NCBI GenBank assembly: GCA_016183425.1
Contig: JACPEP010000011.1
Span: 1 to 55,927 of the forward strand
DNA: 55,927 bases
From: Chloroflexota bacterium
GTDB lineage: Bacteria; Chloroflexota; Dehalococcoidia; JACPEP01
Reading direction: 5' to 3'
A model generated the notes under the pieces. That model worked only from the letters and a program-made list of their open reading frames with translations. It had not been told where the DNA came from and made no database searches. Below, piece by piece: positions 26,778 to 35,567 of this stretch. Numbering within the stretch: position 1 is the stretch's first letter; each line of letters starts with the position of its first letter. A program made the translations under genes and the position numbers.

Positions 26778-27902
26778 GTGGCCCACTGCTGTTGGCTGAC
26801 GGCCGAAGGTATGGTTTCGCCCTTCGTAGTCAACCAGGTATGCCGCCTTAGTGGCTACCGGTCCCTCGTGTTTACCTATGACAGGATACCTGCCAATGGC
26901 CAGGAGGTCTATCCGGGCGCAGAAGTGTATGGTCCCTACTGGGGTTCCCCCTTGAAGCGAAATCTAAATCGGGCGACCAATCGTCTTCTGGGATATCCGT
27001 GGACCTTAGGACAGGCTATCCGCCAACAGGGGGTGAGGCTGCTCCACGCCCACTTCGGCCCCTATGGGTTGTATTCATTGCCCCTGGCACAACGCTTCCG
27101 ATTGCCCCTCGTCACCTCCTTCTACGGCTACGACATGACCTCCCTGGCTCGGGAACCCGCCTACCGTAGCGGTCTAGATCGCCTATTTAACCAAGGCGCT
27201 CTCTTTTTGGTAGAAGGGGAGAACGCCCGCAGAACGTTGATCGACCTGGGGTGCCCGCCCGAGAAGATAACCGTCCATCCCCTGGGCATCGACCTGGAAC
27301 GATTCCCCTTTCAATCTCGAAGCATGGATCAGAATGGTGAGGTCAAGCTTCTCATGTGCAACCGCCTGGTGGAGAAAAAAGGCATACCCTTCGCCCTCGA
27401 AGCCCTGGCCCAGGTGGCTTTTTCCCCTCCCAAAGTGACCATGACCATCCTGGGGGACGGGCCTTTGCGGGAAGAAATAACGGCTATGATTCAGCGCCTG
27501 AGGTTGGAGGACCGGGTTACTCTGGCCGGCGCTGTCTCCTATTCTCGTTACCGCGAGGAGCTGTATCGGCACCACATTATGGTGGCCCCCAGCGTAACAG
27601 CCAGTGACGGCAACACTGAGGGCGGTGCCCCCACGGTGCTTCTGGAGGCTCAGGCCTCGGGGATGCCCGTTCTCGCCACCTACCACGCCGACATACCGGA
27701 GGTGGTGAAAGACGGGGAGAGCGGATTTCTGGTGGCCGAGAGAGATGGGGACGGGCTAGCGGAGAGAATGAGGCAGCTCATGAATACGCCTTCCTTGTGG
27801 CAGGCCATGGGCGAGGCGGGTCGAAGGCATATGGTAGAGAGACACAACCTGGAAACCCAGAACCGAAAGCTGGAAGAGATTTACGATGACCTCATCCCAT
27901 AA
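26778..27902 (+). CDS. Glycosyltransferase of the GT4 type
   Basis: The protein of about 374 residues shows a GT-B fold: N-terminal acceptor half (LLHAHFGPYGLYSLPLAQRF, TSFYGYDMTSL) and C-terminal donor half (KLLMCNRLVEKKGIPFALEAL, ILGDGPLREEI). The catalytic EGGAPTVLLEAQASGMPVLAT segment is the E-x7-E motif of GT4. The start is uncertain. GTG 26778 is conventional but 15 bases from the GGGGGGAGG site; an in-frame ATA at 26769 has ideal spacing and overlaps the previous stop. It transfers a sugar to the growing lipid-linked unit; sugar unknown. Confidence 0.87.
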   Translation: MAHCCWLTAEGMVSPFVVNQVCRLSGYRSLVFTYDRIPANGQEVYPGAEVYGPYWGSPLKRNLNRATNRLLGYPWTLGQAIRQQGVRLLHAHFGPYGLYSLPLAQRFRLPLVTSFYGYDMTSLAREPAYRSGLDRLFNQGALFLVEGENARRTLIDLGCPPEKITVHPLGIDLERFPFQSRSMDQNGEVKLLMCNRLVEKKGIPFALEALAQVAFSPPKVTMTILGDGPLREEITAMIQRLRLEDRVTLAGAVSYSRYREELYRHHIMVAPSVTASDGNTEGGAPTVLLEAQASGMPVLATYHADIPEVVKDGESGFLVAERDGDGLAERMRQLMNTPSLWQAMGEAGRRHMVERHNLETQNRKLEEIYDDLIP

Positions 27903-28623
27903 ATCCGAGGCGGGCAAGGTAAAGCAAATAAAGGACTTCTACGATAGGAAGTACTTCCAAGAGGGAGACAACGCCTTTCGTCCCTATGAAGCCTATCCCA
28001 TTTTCCTGAGCTATCTCGAGGTAGCCAGAGAGGGTCGTCTCTTGGACATAGGCTGCGGCAACGGTTTTCTCCTTCGTGCCGCAGAGAAAGCTGGTCTGGA
28101 GGCCTACGGCATCGACATCTCTGAAGGCGCGGCAGAAGTGGCTCGACTTAGCGCCCCGCTTTCTGAAGTCCAGGTGGGTAAAGCAGAAGAGTTGAATTAC
28201 CCGGAGGCTTTCTTTGACTACATTACCTGCCTGGGTACCCTGGAGCACTGTCTTGATATTGATAGAGCTTTGGGGGAAATAACACGGGTGGCCAAAGACG
28301 CTGCCAAACTCTGTATCGTAGTGCCCAATCTAAATTATGTCTTCTGGGAGCACGATTTCGGCCACATAGGCACCGAACAGCGCGATATCCAAGAACAACT
28401 TTTGGATTACTCCGGATGGGTATCTCTACTCACCGGCCACGGATTAGCCATTCAAAAAGTGCATCATGACAAGTGGTTCGCCAAAAACACGCCGCTTATT
28501 TTCACCAAAAACCCAAGATGGATGCTGGCCAGAGCGTGGTATCGGCTGCGATGGCTGTTTATGCCATTGCAGCAAACCTATCAGTTTGTCTTCATCTGCA
28601 CCAAGGACAAAGGCATCAAATGA
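27886..28623 (+). CDS. Class I SAM-dependent methyltransferase
   Basis: The 245-residue protein has motif I LLDIGCGNGFLLRAAEKAG, motif II YGIDISEGAAE, and motif IV DYITCLGTLEHCLDIDRAL. It overlaps the upstream glycosyltransferase gene by 17 bases and the downstream radical SAM gene by ATGA, so the three are tightly coupled. It probably methylates a sugar or sugar nucleotide of the polysaccharide. There is no signal peptide or membrane segment. Confidence 0.85.
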   Translation: MTSSHKSEAGKVKQIKDFYDRKYFQEGDNAFRPYEAYPIFLSYLEVAREGRLLDIGCGNGFLLRAAEKAGLEAYGIDISEGAAEVARLSAPLSEVQVGKAEELNYPEAFFDYITCLGTLEHCLDIDRALGEITRVAKDAAKLCIVVPNLNYVFWEHDFGHIGTEQRDIQEQLLDYSGWVSLLTGHGLAIQKVHHDKWFAKNTPLIFTKNPRWMLARAWYRLRWLFMPLQQTYQFVFICTKDKGIK

Positions 28624-29756
28624 GAGATCTCCTCCGGTCGGTTAAAAAAGCGGTCCATTACTTGAGGCGGGGAAAGGGACGTTATCTCGTTAATCTCTCC
28701 TTCGCCCAGTTGGGGGCCAGGCTCCTGCCCGCCTATCTCCTATCCCAGCCAACCCACCTACAGATCGAGCCTACCACTGCCTGCAACCTGGACTGTCTCA
28801 TCTGCGGCCGCCACCAGTTTACCCGACGAAGCAAGAACATGAGCCTGCCAGAGTTCCGACGCATAATCGCCCAGTTCCCATTCTTGCGCTCTGTCTCCAT
28901 CCAGGGCTTCGGCGAGCCGCTGCTAAACAAGGACATCTACTCTATGATAGCCTACTGCTATTCCAAGGGGATAAAGACGGTGACGGTAACCAACGGCGTT
29001 CTCCTAGACTACCGGGCGGGTGAGAATCTTGTCCAATGTGGTCTGGACACCCTCATCATCTCGGTGGACTCTCCCCAGCCCCAGGTCTTTGAGAATATTC
29101 GACGAGGAGCCAGCTTTGAACAAGTCTGTGACAACGTAAAGGCCGTGGTCGCCTTAAAAAAAGGCCAGCGTGCCGAGGCGCCCAAGGTCGTGCTTCGGGC
29201 TACCGCCATGAAGGAAAACATTTTTCAACTGCCTCAACTGGTGAACCTGGCCAAAGAGCTGGGGGCCGATGGCGTATCCATCGCCAACCTAATCCCCGTG
29301 GATGGCACGGAGATGGCCATCCCGGAGCAGTTGGTGGCAAACCTAGACCCCACTAACGTTCATCGCGCTTTCACACACTTATCGCGAGACAACGCCTTGG
29401 ATATCGCCATCCAGGATGGCATTGCCACACCACCTCACATTCAGGCCGAGCCTCGGGAGAGATGGTTGAGGAAGAGGGGATACTATTGTTGGTGGGCGTG
29501 GGAGGGCAGTTACATCGAGGAGGATGGCTACGTATCTCCCTGCTGCTACAGTCCTTATTATCGAAGAGATCCCTACGATGTGGGGCCGAATATCTTCGAG
29601 ACCCCTTTTGCCCGCATCTGGAACAGCCCCCAGTGGCGGCAACTGCGTCGGGAGCTGGCCTCGGGCAAGCCGCCGGCCATGTGCCGCGGCTGTTGGGTAG
29701 TGCGGGCAAAGATGCCCCGGGAGAATGGCACTGAGAACCAGGCAAAGGAGACTTAG
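28620..29756 (+). CDS. Radical SAM enzyme with SPASM-like domain
   Basis: The ATG at 28620 overlaps the previous stop (ATGA) and is preferred over longer in-frame starts. The 378-residue protein carries the cluster motif CNLDCLICGRHQFTRR (CxxxCxxC) near residue 58 and GFGEPLLNKDI as the SAM-binding GGE-like motif. A C-terminal cysteine-rich domain (YCWWAWEGSYIEEDGYVSPCCYS, later CRGCW) resembles a SPASM auxiliary-cluster domain. Such enzymes in polysaccharide loci catalyse radical changes of sugars, or methylthiolation- or epimerisation-like chemistry. The reaction is unknown. Confidence 0.87.
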   Translation: MRDLLRSVKKAVHYLRRGKGRYLVNLSFAQLGARLLPAYLLSQPTHLQIEPTTACNLDCLICGRHQFTRRSKNMSLPEFRRIIAQFPFLRSVSIQGFGEPLLNKDIYSMIAYCYSKGIKTVTVTNGVLLDYRAGENLVQCGLDTLIISVDSPQPQVFENIRRGASFEQVCDNVKAVVALKKGQRAEAPKVVLRATAMKENIFQLPQLVNLAKELGADGVSIANLIPVDGTEMAIPEQLVANLDPTNVHRAFTHLSRDNALDIAIQDGIATPPHIQAEPRERWLRKRGYYCWWAWEGSYIEEDGYVSPCCYSPYYRRDPYDVGPNIFETPFARIWNSPQWRQLRRELASGKPPAMCRGCWVVRAKMPRENGTENQAKET

Positions 29757-29759
29757 CCC

Positions 29760-30941
29760 ATGACCAGCAGCGATAGCCCAGTTAGAGATAGCTTCCTTGT
29801 CTTTGGCAGCCCGGCTATCGAGGAAGCTGAGATCCAGGAGGTGGTGGCGACGCTCCGTTCCGGCTGGCTCAGCACCGGCCCCAAGACCCATCTCTTTGAG
29901 GAGGAGTTCCGCCGGTACATCGGCTGCCACCACGCCCTGGCACTCAACTCCTGCACCGCTGGCTTGCACCTGGCCCTGGACGCTATTGGAGTGGGGGAGG
30001 GAGATGAGGTCATCACCACTCCCGTCACCTTCGCCGCCACCGCCAACGTCATCGTGCATCACCGCGCCCACCCTGTCTTTGTAGACATACGTCGGGATAC
30101 CATGAACATAGACCCGGAGCAGATAGAGGCCAAGATCACCCCTCGCACCCGGGCCATTCTTCCGGTACATCTGGCCGGGCGTCCCTGCCAAATGGACGCC
30201 ATAATGGACATCGCCCGCCGCCACAACCTCTTCGTCGTCGAGGATGCCGCCCATGCCGTGGAAGCCGAGTATCAGGGCCAGAAGGTGGGCACCATCGGAC
30301 ACATCACCGCTTTCTCCTTCTACGTCACCAAAAACGTGTGTACCGGAGAGGGGGGGATGGTGACCACGGAAAACGATGACTGGGCGGAGGAGATGCGCCT
30401 GCGCAGCCTGCACGGCATCAGCAAGGATGCCTGGAAACGCTACTCTGCTGAGGGGTACCAGCCCTACGAAACGATATACCCCGGCTATAAGTTCAACATG
30501 ATGGACATCCAGGCCTCCCTGGGGATTCACCAACTGGCCCGCGTGGAGGAGAACCACCGGGTGCGAGAGCGCTGGTGGCACCGCTACAACGAGGCTTTCT
30601 CCGAGATGCCGGAGCTTATCACTCCCCTGGAGGAGGAAGGGATACGCCATTCTCGCCACCTCTACACCATCCTCATCAGACCGGAACGCCTCCAGATCGA
30701 CCGGGACCAGTTTGTGGAAGCTCTGAAGGAGGAGAACATCGGCACCGGTATCCACTTCACTACCCTACATCTCCATGCCTACTACCGGCAGACATTCGGT
30801 TTTCGAAGGGGGGATTTCCCCAACGCCGAGTTCGTCTCCGACCGCACCATCTCCTTGCCACTATCTGCCAAGCTGACGGAGAGAGACGTAGATGATGTGG
30901 TGGCGGCGGTGAGGAAGGTAAGCGACAGGTATCGACGCTGA
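29760..30941 (+). CDS. DegT/DnrJ/EryC1/StrS aminotransferase
   Basis: The 393-residue PLP enzyme has VVEDAAHAVEAEYQGQKVGT and the Schiff-base lysine K191 in SFYVTKNVCTGEGG. N-terminal features GSPAIEEAEIQEVVATLRSGWLSTGP and NSCTAGLHLALDA match sugar aminotransferases. It should make an amino sugar from a nucleotide-linked keto sugar. The stop overlaps the next ATG as TGATG. Confidence 0.93.
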   Translation: MTSSDSPVRDSFLVFGSPAIEEAEIQEVVATLRSGWLSTGPKTHLFEEEFRRYIGCHHALALNSCTAGLHLALDAIGVGEGDEVITTPVTFAATANVIVHHRAHPVFVDIRRDTMNIDPEQIEAKITPRTRAILPVHLAGRPCQMDAIMDIARRHNLFVVEDAAHAVEAEYQGQKVGTIGHITAFSFYVTKNVCTGEGGMVTTENDDWAEEMRLRSLHGISKDAWKRYSAEGYQPYETIYPGYKFNMMDIQASLGIHQLARVEENHRVRERWWHRYNEAFSEMPELITPLEEEGIRHSRHLYTILIRPERLQIDRDQFVEALKEENIGTGIHFTTLHLHAYYRQTFGFRRGDFPNAEFVSDRTISLPLSAKLTERDVDDVVAAVRKVSDRYRR

Positions 30942-31777
30942 TGGGCGCTGAGACACGAGATAGACTATACTGGGAGGAGCGAGCGAAACTTATGGGCCCC
31001 CATGCCGGGGGCTATGTAGATCCTGTGAAATATAGTTACGAGGAGAAGGTAAGGCGTCGTCTTTTCCAACAGATGGTTCATCTTTGGCAAGGGATGAAAG
31101 TTTTGGATGTGGGCGCTGGAGTGGGGAACTGGTGCTTTTGGTATGAGGTTAGCGGCTGCCAGGTAACTGGCATCGATTTCAGTGAGGAGATGGTGTCTCT
31201 GGCCCAAGAACAGGCCCTAGAGCGAGGAAGTAAGGTTCAATTCTTTCGCCGGGCAATAGAGGACTGGGAAGGCAGTCAAGAAGAGTTCGACGTCATCACC
31301 GCCATCACTGTCTTGCAGCACATCATTGATGAGGGGTGCTTTGAAAGAGCCGTTGCTAACATGGCTCGCCTAGTGAAAAAGGGAGGCCATATTGTTGTTT
31401 GCGAAGCTGTAGGGCACGAAGATCGCCTGGAGGGAAAGTATCTTCGTATCAGGCCTCAGGAAAGATATCACTTCTACTTTGGGAGACAGGGGTGCCGCCT
31501 GGTAGAAGGAAAGGGCGTTCGCTATCAAGCATATCTCATTTATGATTTGTACATGCGTCTCAGGAGAAGCATCGTGTCCACTCTGAAAAAAGAGGCACCC
31601 CCTTCTCTCCTTCCGGTCACATCCGAGCGCTGGAAAAGAATGGGCGGGGGCAATGGTCGGGTCGGTAACCTTCTCCTGCGTCTCTCAGGAGCTGTGGACA
31701 GGCTTATAGGCCACCTTCCCTGGGTGAAAAAGCGCTTTTGCAAGGTAACCATGATGCTTTTTGAGAGAACTTTATAG
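30941..31777 (+). CDS. SAM-dependent methyltransferase
   Basis: The 278-residue protein contains motif I VLDVGAGVGNWCFWYEVSG, motif II VTGIDFSEEMVSLAQ and AITVLQHIIDEGCF, followed by KKGGHIVVCEAVG. The C-terminal half is basic. It overlaps the aminotransferase stop by one base. It is likely a sugar or amino-sugar N- or O-methyltransferase acting after the aminotransferase; inference from position. Confidence 0.83.
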   Translation: MGAETRDRLYWEERAKLMGPHAGGYVDPVKYSYEEKVRRRLFQQMVHLWQGMKVLDVGAGVGNWCFWYEVSGCQVTGIDFSEEMVSLAQEQALERGSKVQFFRRAIEDWEGSQEEFDVITAITVLQHIIDEGCFERAVANMARLVKKGGHIVVCEAVGHEDRLEGKYLRIRPQERYHFYFGRQGCRLVEGKGVRYQAYLIYDLYMRLRRSIVSTLKKEAPPSLLPVTSERWKRMGGGNGRVGNLLLRLSGAVDRLIGHLPWVKKRFCKVTMMLFERTL

Positions 31778-31795
31778 GTATCTTAAGGCACATCA

Positions 31796-33130
31796 TTGAT
31801 AAAAGATAGTTCTTTGTCCTTAGCAACTGCTCTCCTCCGATTTGTTGTCGGCATGGCGGCCAGCATTATGGTGGCGCGCCTCCTGGGCCCTGAGGGCAAG
31901 GGGGAGTACGCTCTCCTTGTTTTGGTGGCGGCCATGCTCTTCAACCTGGGCAATCTGAGCATAGGGAACTCCATCGTCTACTACGTGGGTGGGGGCAAAG
32001 ATAGGCTTGAGGACATCGCCGCCGCCGCTCTGACGGCTGCTCTGGCCCTGAGTGTGGCAACGATGGTCTCCTTTGTCCTTCTTCTGGCGTTTCTCGGCCA
32101 GGCTATCCTTCCCGGCCTCACCCCCTGGCTCCTGCTAGCTATGGCATTCCTTGTCCCCGTGCGTTTCGTCACCTTCTACTATCAGCAGTTCATGGTTGCC
32201 ACTCATCGGGTACCTCAGTACAGCGTCACGGTGGTGGTCGGCCTCTTGGGGTACTTTAGTCTGCTGGTTATGTTGCTGCTGATAGTGCCCCTGGGGGTTG
32301 TCGGGGCCGTGGTAGCCACCGCCGGAGGGGATGTCGCGGCCCTGGGGGCCTCTCTATGGCTGGCGACGCGAGGGGTACCCTGGCGCCTCTCCTTTCCGGG
32401 GAAGCTGGTGTGGCGGTTCCTGGTTTTTGGAGCCAAGAACCACGCGGCGGTTTTGACGTCCTATCTGGGTTACCGCCTGGACATGTTTCTGGTAAACCTC
32501 TTTCTGGGCGTGCTTTTCGTGGGCTACTACTCGGTGGGGGTGGGGGTGGCCGAGATGCTCCTTTTTCTGGCCGCCTCGGTGGAGATGGTTCTCCTTCCTC
32601 GAACCTCCTCTCTGTCCTGGCAAGAGTCCAGCCGTATGGTGCCTGTGGTAGCCCGCAACACCATTTTTCTTTCTGCTCTGGGAGCGGTGGGGCTTTTAGT
32701 ATTGTCCCCGTGGCTGGTGCCTTTTCTCTACGGCTCTGTTTTTGCTCCTTCTGTCTTTCCCCTACTTATTCTTCTGCCCGGGATCGTCCTCCGAGGGGGA
32801 GATAAAATCCTATCGGTCTACATCGTGGGACGGGGCCGTCCTTTGATTTGTACCCTGGCTGCCACCGCCAACCTAGTAAGCAATATCGGCCTCAACCTGT
32901 TCCTCATTCCCCGCTGGGGATTGGGTGGCGCCGCCCTAGCCTCCACTGTCTCCTACTCCGTGAGCTTCATCATAGTGCTTTCCATATTTCTGAAAATGTC
33001 CCGAGCAGACCTGTGGCAAAGCATCATCATCAGAGGCGAGGACTTCGCTCTCTATCGGCGAACCTCTCTCCAGATAGGGTCTCGCTTGATGGCAGCGGCT
33101 CCATGGCACGTACCGGAAGGCACCAACTGA
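31796..33130 (+). CDS. Wzx-type polysaccharide flippase (MATE/MOP superfamily)
   Basis: The 444-residue membrane protein has about twelve hydrophobic segments. An N-terminal FVVGMAASIMVARLLGPEGKGEYAL matches the usual signature of polysaccharide biosynthesis flippases. It starts at TTG 31796, with TAAGG upstream. It should move lipid-linked repeat units across the cytoplasmic membrane to the Wzy-like polymerase. The next gene begins one base after its stop. Confidence 0.9.
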   Translation: MIKDSSLSLATALLRFVVGMAASIMVARLLGPEGKGEYALLVLVAAMLFNLGNLSIGNSIVYYVGGGKDRLEDIAAAALTAALALSVATMVSFVLLLAFLGQAILPGLTPWLLLAMAFLVPVRFVTFYYQQFMVATHRVPQYSVTVVVGLLGYFSLLVMLLLIVPLGVVGAVVATAGGDVAALGASLWLATRGVPWRLSFPGKLVWRFLVFGAKNHAAVLTSYLGYRLDMFLVNLFLGVLFVGYYSVGVGVAEMLLFLAASVEMVLLPRTSSLSWQESSRMVPVVARNTIFLSALGAVGLLVLSPWLVPFLYGSVFAPSVFPLLILLPGIVLRGGDKILSVYIVGRGRPLICTLAATANLVSNIGLNLFLIPRWGLGGAALASTVSYSVSFIIVLSIFLKMSRADLWQSIIIRGEDFALYRRTSLQIGSRLMAAAPWHVPEGTN

Positions 33131-33131
33131 C

Positions 33132-34103
33132 ATGATGCTCCCGGGACCTAAGTTCTCCATCATTATCCCGGTTGCCCCCCACCGGGAAGCCGCCGTGCTC
33201 TCTTCCTTGGAGAGGCTCAACTATCATAAGGATGGCTACGAAGTAATTGTAGAGGAAGGGTACAATCCCTCTTTGAATCGCAACCGGGGGGTTGAGAGGG
33301 CTCGCGGCGAGATCCTGGCCTTTGCCGACGATGATTGTTTGGTGGACAAGAACTGGTTGACAGCGGCGGAGGCCTTTTTTGCCCACCATCCAACAGTGGA
33401 AGTAGTGGGAGGGCCACAACTGACGCCCCCCAGCGACGGCTTTTTTGCTCGTGTCTCGGGCTATGTTTTGGCCTCCCTTTGGGGTGCCTATCGAATGAGC
33501 AGCCGTTATCAAAAGGGGGCTACTAATCTAAAGGCCACCGAGCTAAACCTCACGTCGGCCAACTTCTTCATCCGACGCCGCCTTTTTGACAAACTGGCCA
33601 TGTTCGACTCCCGTCTCTACCCCAATGAAGAGACGGAGCTGCTGTGGCGAATAAAGAGGACAGGGGGCGAGATAGCCTACTATCCCGACGTAGTGGTCTA
33701 CCATAAGCGCAGGCCAGACTTCTCTTCATTTGTAAAACAATGTTTCAACTACGGCGCCGGCCGGGCGCGACAGAGCCGTATCACAGGCACCCTCCCTGGC
33801 CTCGGCGTCATCATCCCTCTAATCTTTCTTCTCAACATGGCTTTGCTCCCTATCCTAAGCCAAGTGCATCCTCTCTTCTGGGGGCCCTGGGCAGTTTATG
33901 GCCTAGTGACCGTTTTGGTGTCTTTTAAGGTCTCGGCTCACAATCGTCATCCCCTAGCCTTTGTTCTCCTTCCTTTCCTCTTCTTTACGATCCATTGCGC
34001 CTACCCCATAGGGGTAGTAGTGGAGACGGTCCGCCTCCTATTTTCTCCGCGGCCAGCGCCGGGCACCCATGGGAAGAAGAAAGAACCGAGTATTGGGGCT
34101 TAA
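33132..34103 (+). CDS. Membrane-associated family 2 glycosyltransferase
   Basis: The 323-residue protein starts FSIIIPVAPHREAAVLSSLE. It has the nucleotide-sugar/metal DxD region ILAFADDDCLVDKNW, an acceptor ED-like motif (NEETELLWRIKRTGG) and two or three C-terminal membrane helices (from about residue 225). This is a GT2-type enzyme anchored to the membrane. Sugar unknown. Confidence 0.9.
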   Translation: MMLPGPKFSIIIPVAPHREAAVLSSLERLNYHKDGYEVIVEEGYNPSLNRNRGVERARGEILAFADDDCLVDKNWLTAAEAFFAHHPTVEVVGGPQLTPPSDGFFARVSGYVLASLWGAYRMSSRYQKGATNLKATELNLTSANFFIRRRLFDKLAMFDSRLYPNEETELLWRIKRTGGEIAYYPDVVVYHKRRPDFSSFVKQCFNYGAGRARQSRITGTLPGLGVIIPLIFLLNMALLPILSQVHPLFWGPWAVYGLVTVLVSFKVSAHNRHPLAFVLLPFLFFTIHCAYPIGVVVETVRLLFSPRPAPGTHGKKKEPSIGA

Positions 34104-34106
34104 AAG

Positions 34107-35564
34107 ATGAAGGTGGCCATTGCTTACCCGCCCATAATCAAGAACGGCAGATACCCTCTTCTATCTCAAAACCGCCAGTTTCGCTACAGTAGCTCTCCTT
34201 ATGTCAAGATATTCCCCCTGGTGCCGGCCTCCGCCGCCACCCTTCTCAAGGAAGCCGGGCACCAGGTGCTCTGGTTGGATGGAGTAAACGAGCGGCTTTC
34301 TATCCAAACCTTTTGGGGGCGTCTGAACGCCTTCAGCCCCGACTTGGTGGTCATGGAGACCAAAACTCCCGTATTGGCTCATCATTGGAGCTGGGTGAAG
34401 AATTTGGCAGAGGCGGGATTCAAGACGGTGCTGATGGGTGACCACGTCACTGCCAATCCAGAGGAGTCTTTGGCTAACAGTCCTGTGGACTATGTTGTCG
34501 GCGGCGGCGACTACGATGTCGCCCTGCTGGGGCTGGTGGATCACCTGGAGAGAGGCTCGCCCTTATCGGCAGGGATCTACTTCCGCCGCTATGGTCGGGT
34601 GGAGAGCAGCGGCTCCCCCCAACTGACAGCGAACTTAGATGCGCTCCCCGTCATCGACCGAGAGCTGACCCAGTGGCATATCTACGGCGAGGCCTATCTC
34701 CACCACCCCTGTGCCTATATTCTCACCGGACGTGGCTGTGGGGGAGGGCCTCAAGGGCCGGGACGATGTGCTTTTTGCGTTTGGCAGCACACCCTGTGGC
34801 AGCGTACTCGCCGGTTGCGCTCTCCCAAGAAGGTAGTTCAGGAAATAAAAACCTTGGCGGAGCGCTACCGCGTGAGGGAGGTCTTTGATGACAATGAAAG
34901 CGGTGGGGTATGGAATCAAGAATGGTTAGAGGCCTTTTGCCAGGAGATGAAACGGGAAGGGCTGGTGGGCCGGGTGTACTTCTCTTGCAACGCCCGAGGC
35001 GATAGCCTGACCCCGGAGCGGTGCCGCCTGATGAAGGAGGGCGGTTTCCGTCTGCTGAAGGTGGGCCTGGAATCGGGCAATGAGGAGACCCTTCTCCGCC
35101 TCCACAAGGGAGAGAGTCTGGAGGATATCGTCCGCGGGGTGAAAACGGCCAAAGAGCACGGCTTATGCGTCCTCCTCACCACCATGACCGGCTATCCCTG
35201 GGAAAAGGAGGAGGATGCTGAGAAGACCTATCAAGTGACCAAAAAGTTGATGCTGTACAACACGCAACTGGGCGATTCTCTGCAATCCAGTGTTTTAGTG
35301 CCCTACCCAGGCACCCCACTTTACAGGGAGTGCCTGGAGCGGGGGTGGTTCGACATTGACCCCAGGGACTACAGCCAGTATGACATGTCTCATCCCGTGC
35401 TGCGCTGCTCCTTCGACGCTATGGCGTGGTGTGATCAAATGTGGAATATCCACAAGCACCCCCTTTTCCTCTTGAAAACTCTGCTCCAGGTGCGCTCACG
35501 GGATGACATTACCCTTTTGGGGCGGGGGGTAACCTCCTTGCTGGGCCACAACAAGGATTTTTAG
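34107..35564 (+). CDS. B12-binding radical SAM protein with widened cysteine motif
   Basis: The 485-residue protein has an N-terminal Rossmann-like B12-binding domain (KVAIAYPP, FSPDLVVMETKTP, VLMGDHVTANPE, VDYVVGGGDYDVALLGL) and a radical SAM barrel. The cluster cysteines are C211, C221 and C224, C-x9-C-x2-C, instead of the usual CxxxCxxC. The insertion GGGPQGPGR sits between the first two. VFDDNESGG and LLKVGLESGNEETLLRLHKG match the barrel of B12 radical SAM enzymes. The family often methylates unactivated carbon or phosphorus; the role in the polysaccharide is unknown. Confidence 0.85.
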   Translation: MKVAIAYPPIIKNGRYPLLSQNRQFRYSSSPYVKIFPLVPASAATLLKEAGHQVLWLDGVNERLSIQTFWGRLNAFSPDLVVMETKTPVLAHHWSWVKNLAEAGFKTVLMGDHVTANPEESLANSPVDYVVGGGDYDVALLGLVDHLERGSPLSAGIYFRRYGRVESSGSPQLTANLDALPVIDRELTQWHIYGEAYLHHPCAYILTGRGCGGGPQGPGRCAFCVWQHTLWQRTRRLRSPKKVVQEIKTLAERYRVREVFDDNESGGVWNQEWLEAFCQEMKREGLVGRVYFSCNARGDSLTPERCRLMKEGGFRLLKVGLESGNEETLLRLHKGESLEDIVRGVKTAKEHGLCVLLTTMTGYPWEKEEDAEKTYQVTKKLMLYNTQLGDSLQSSVLVPYPGTPLYRECLERGWFDIDPRDYSQYDMSHPVLRCSFDAMAWCDQMWNIHKHPLFLLKTLLQVRSRDDITLLGRGVTSLLGHNKDF

Positions 35565-35567
35565 CTT

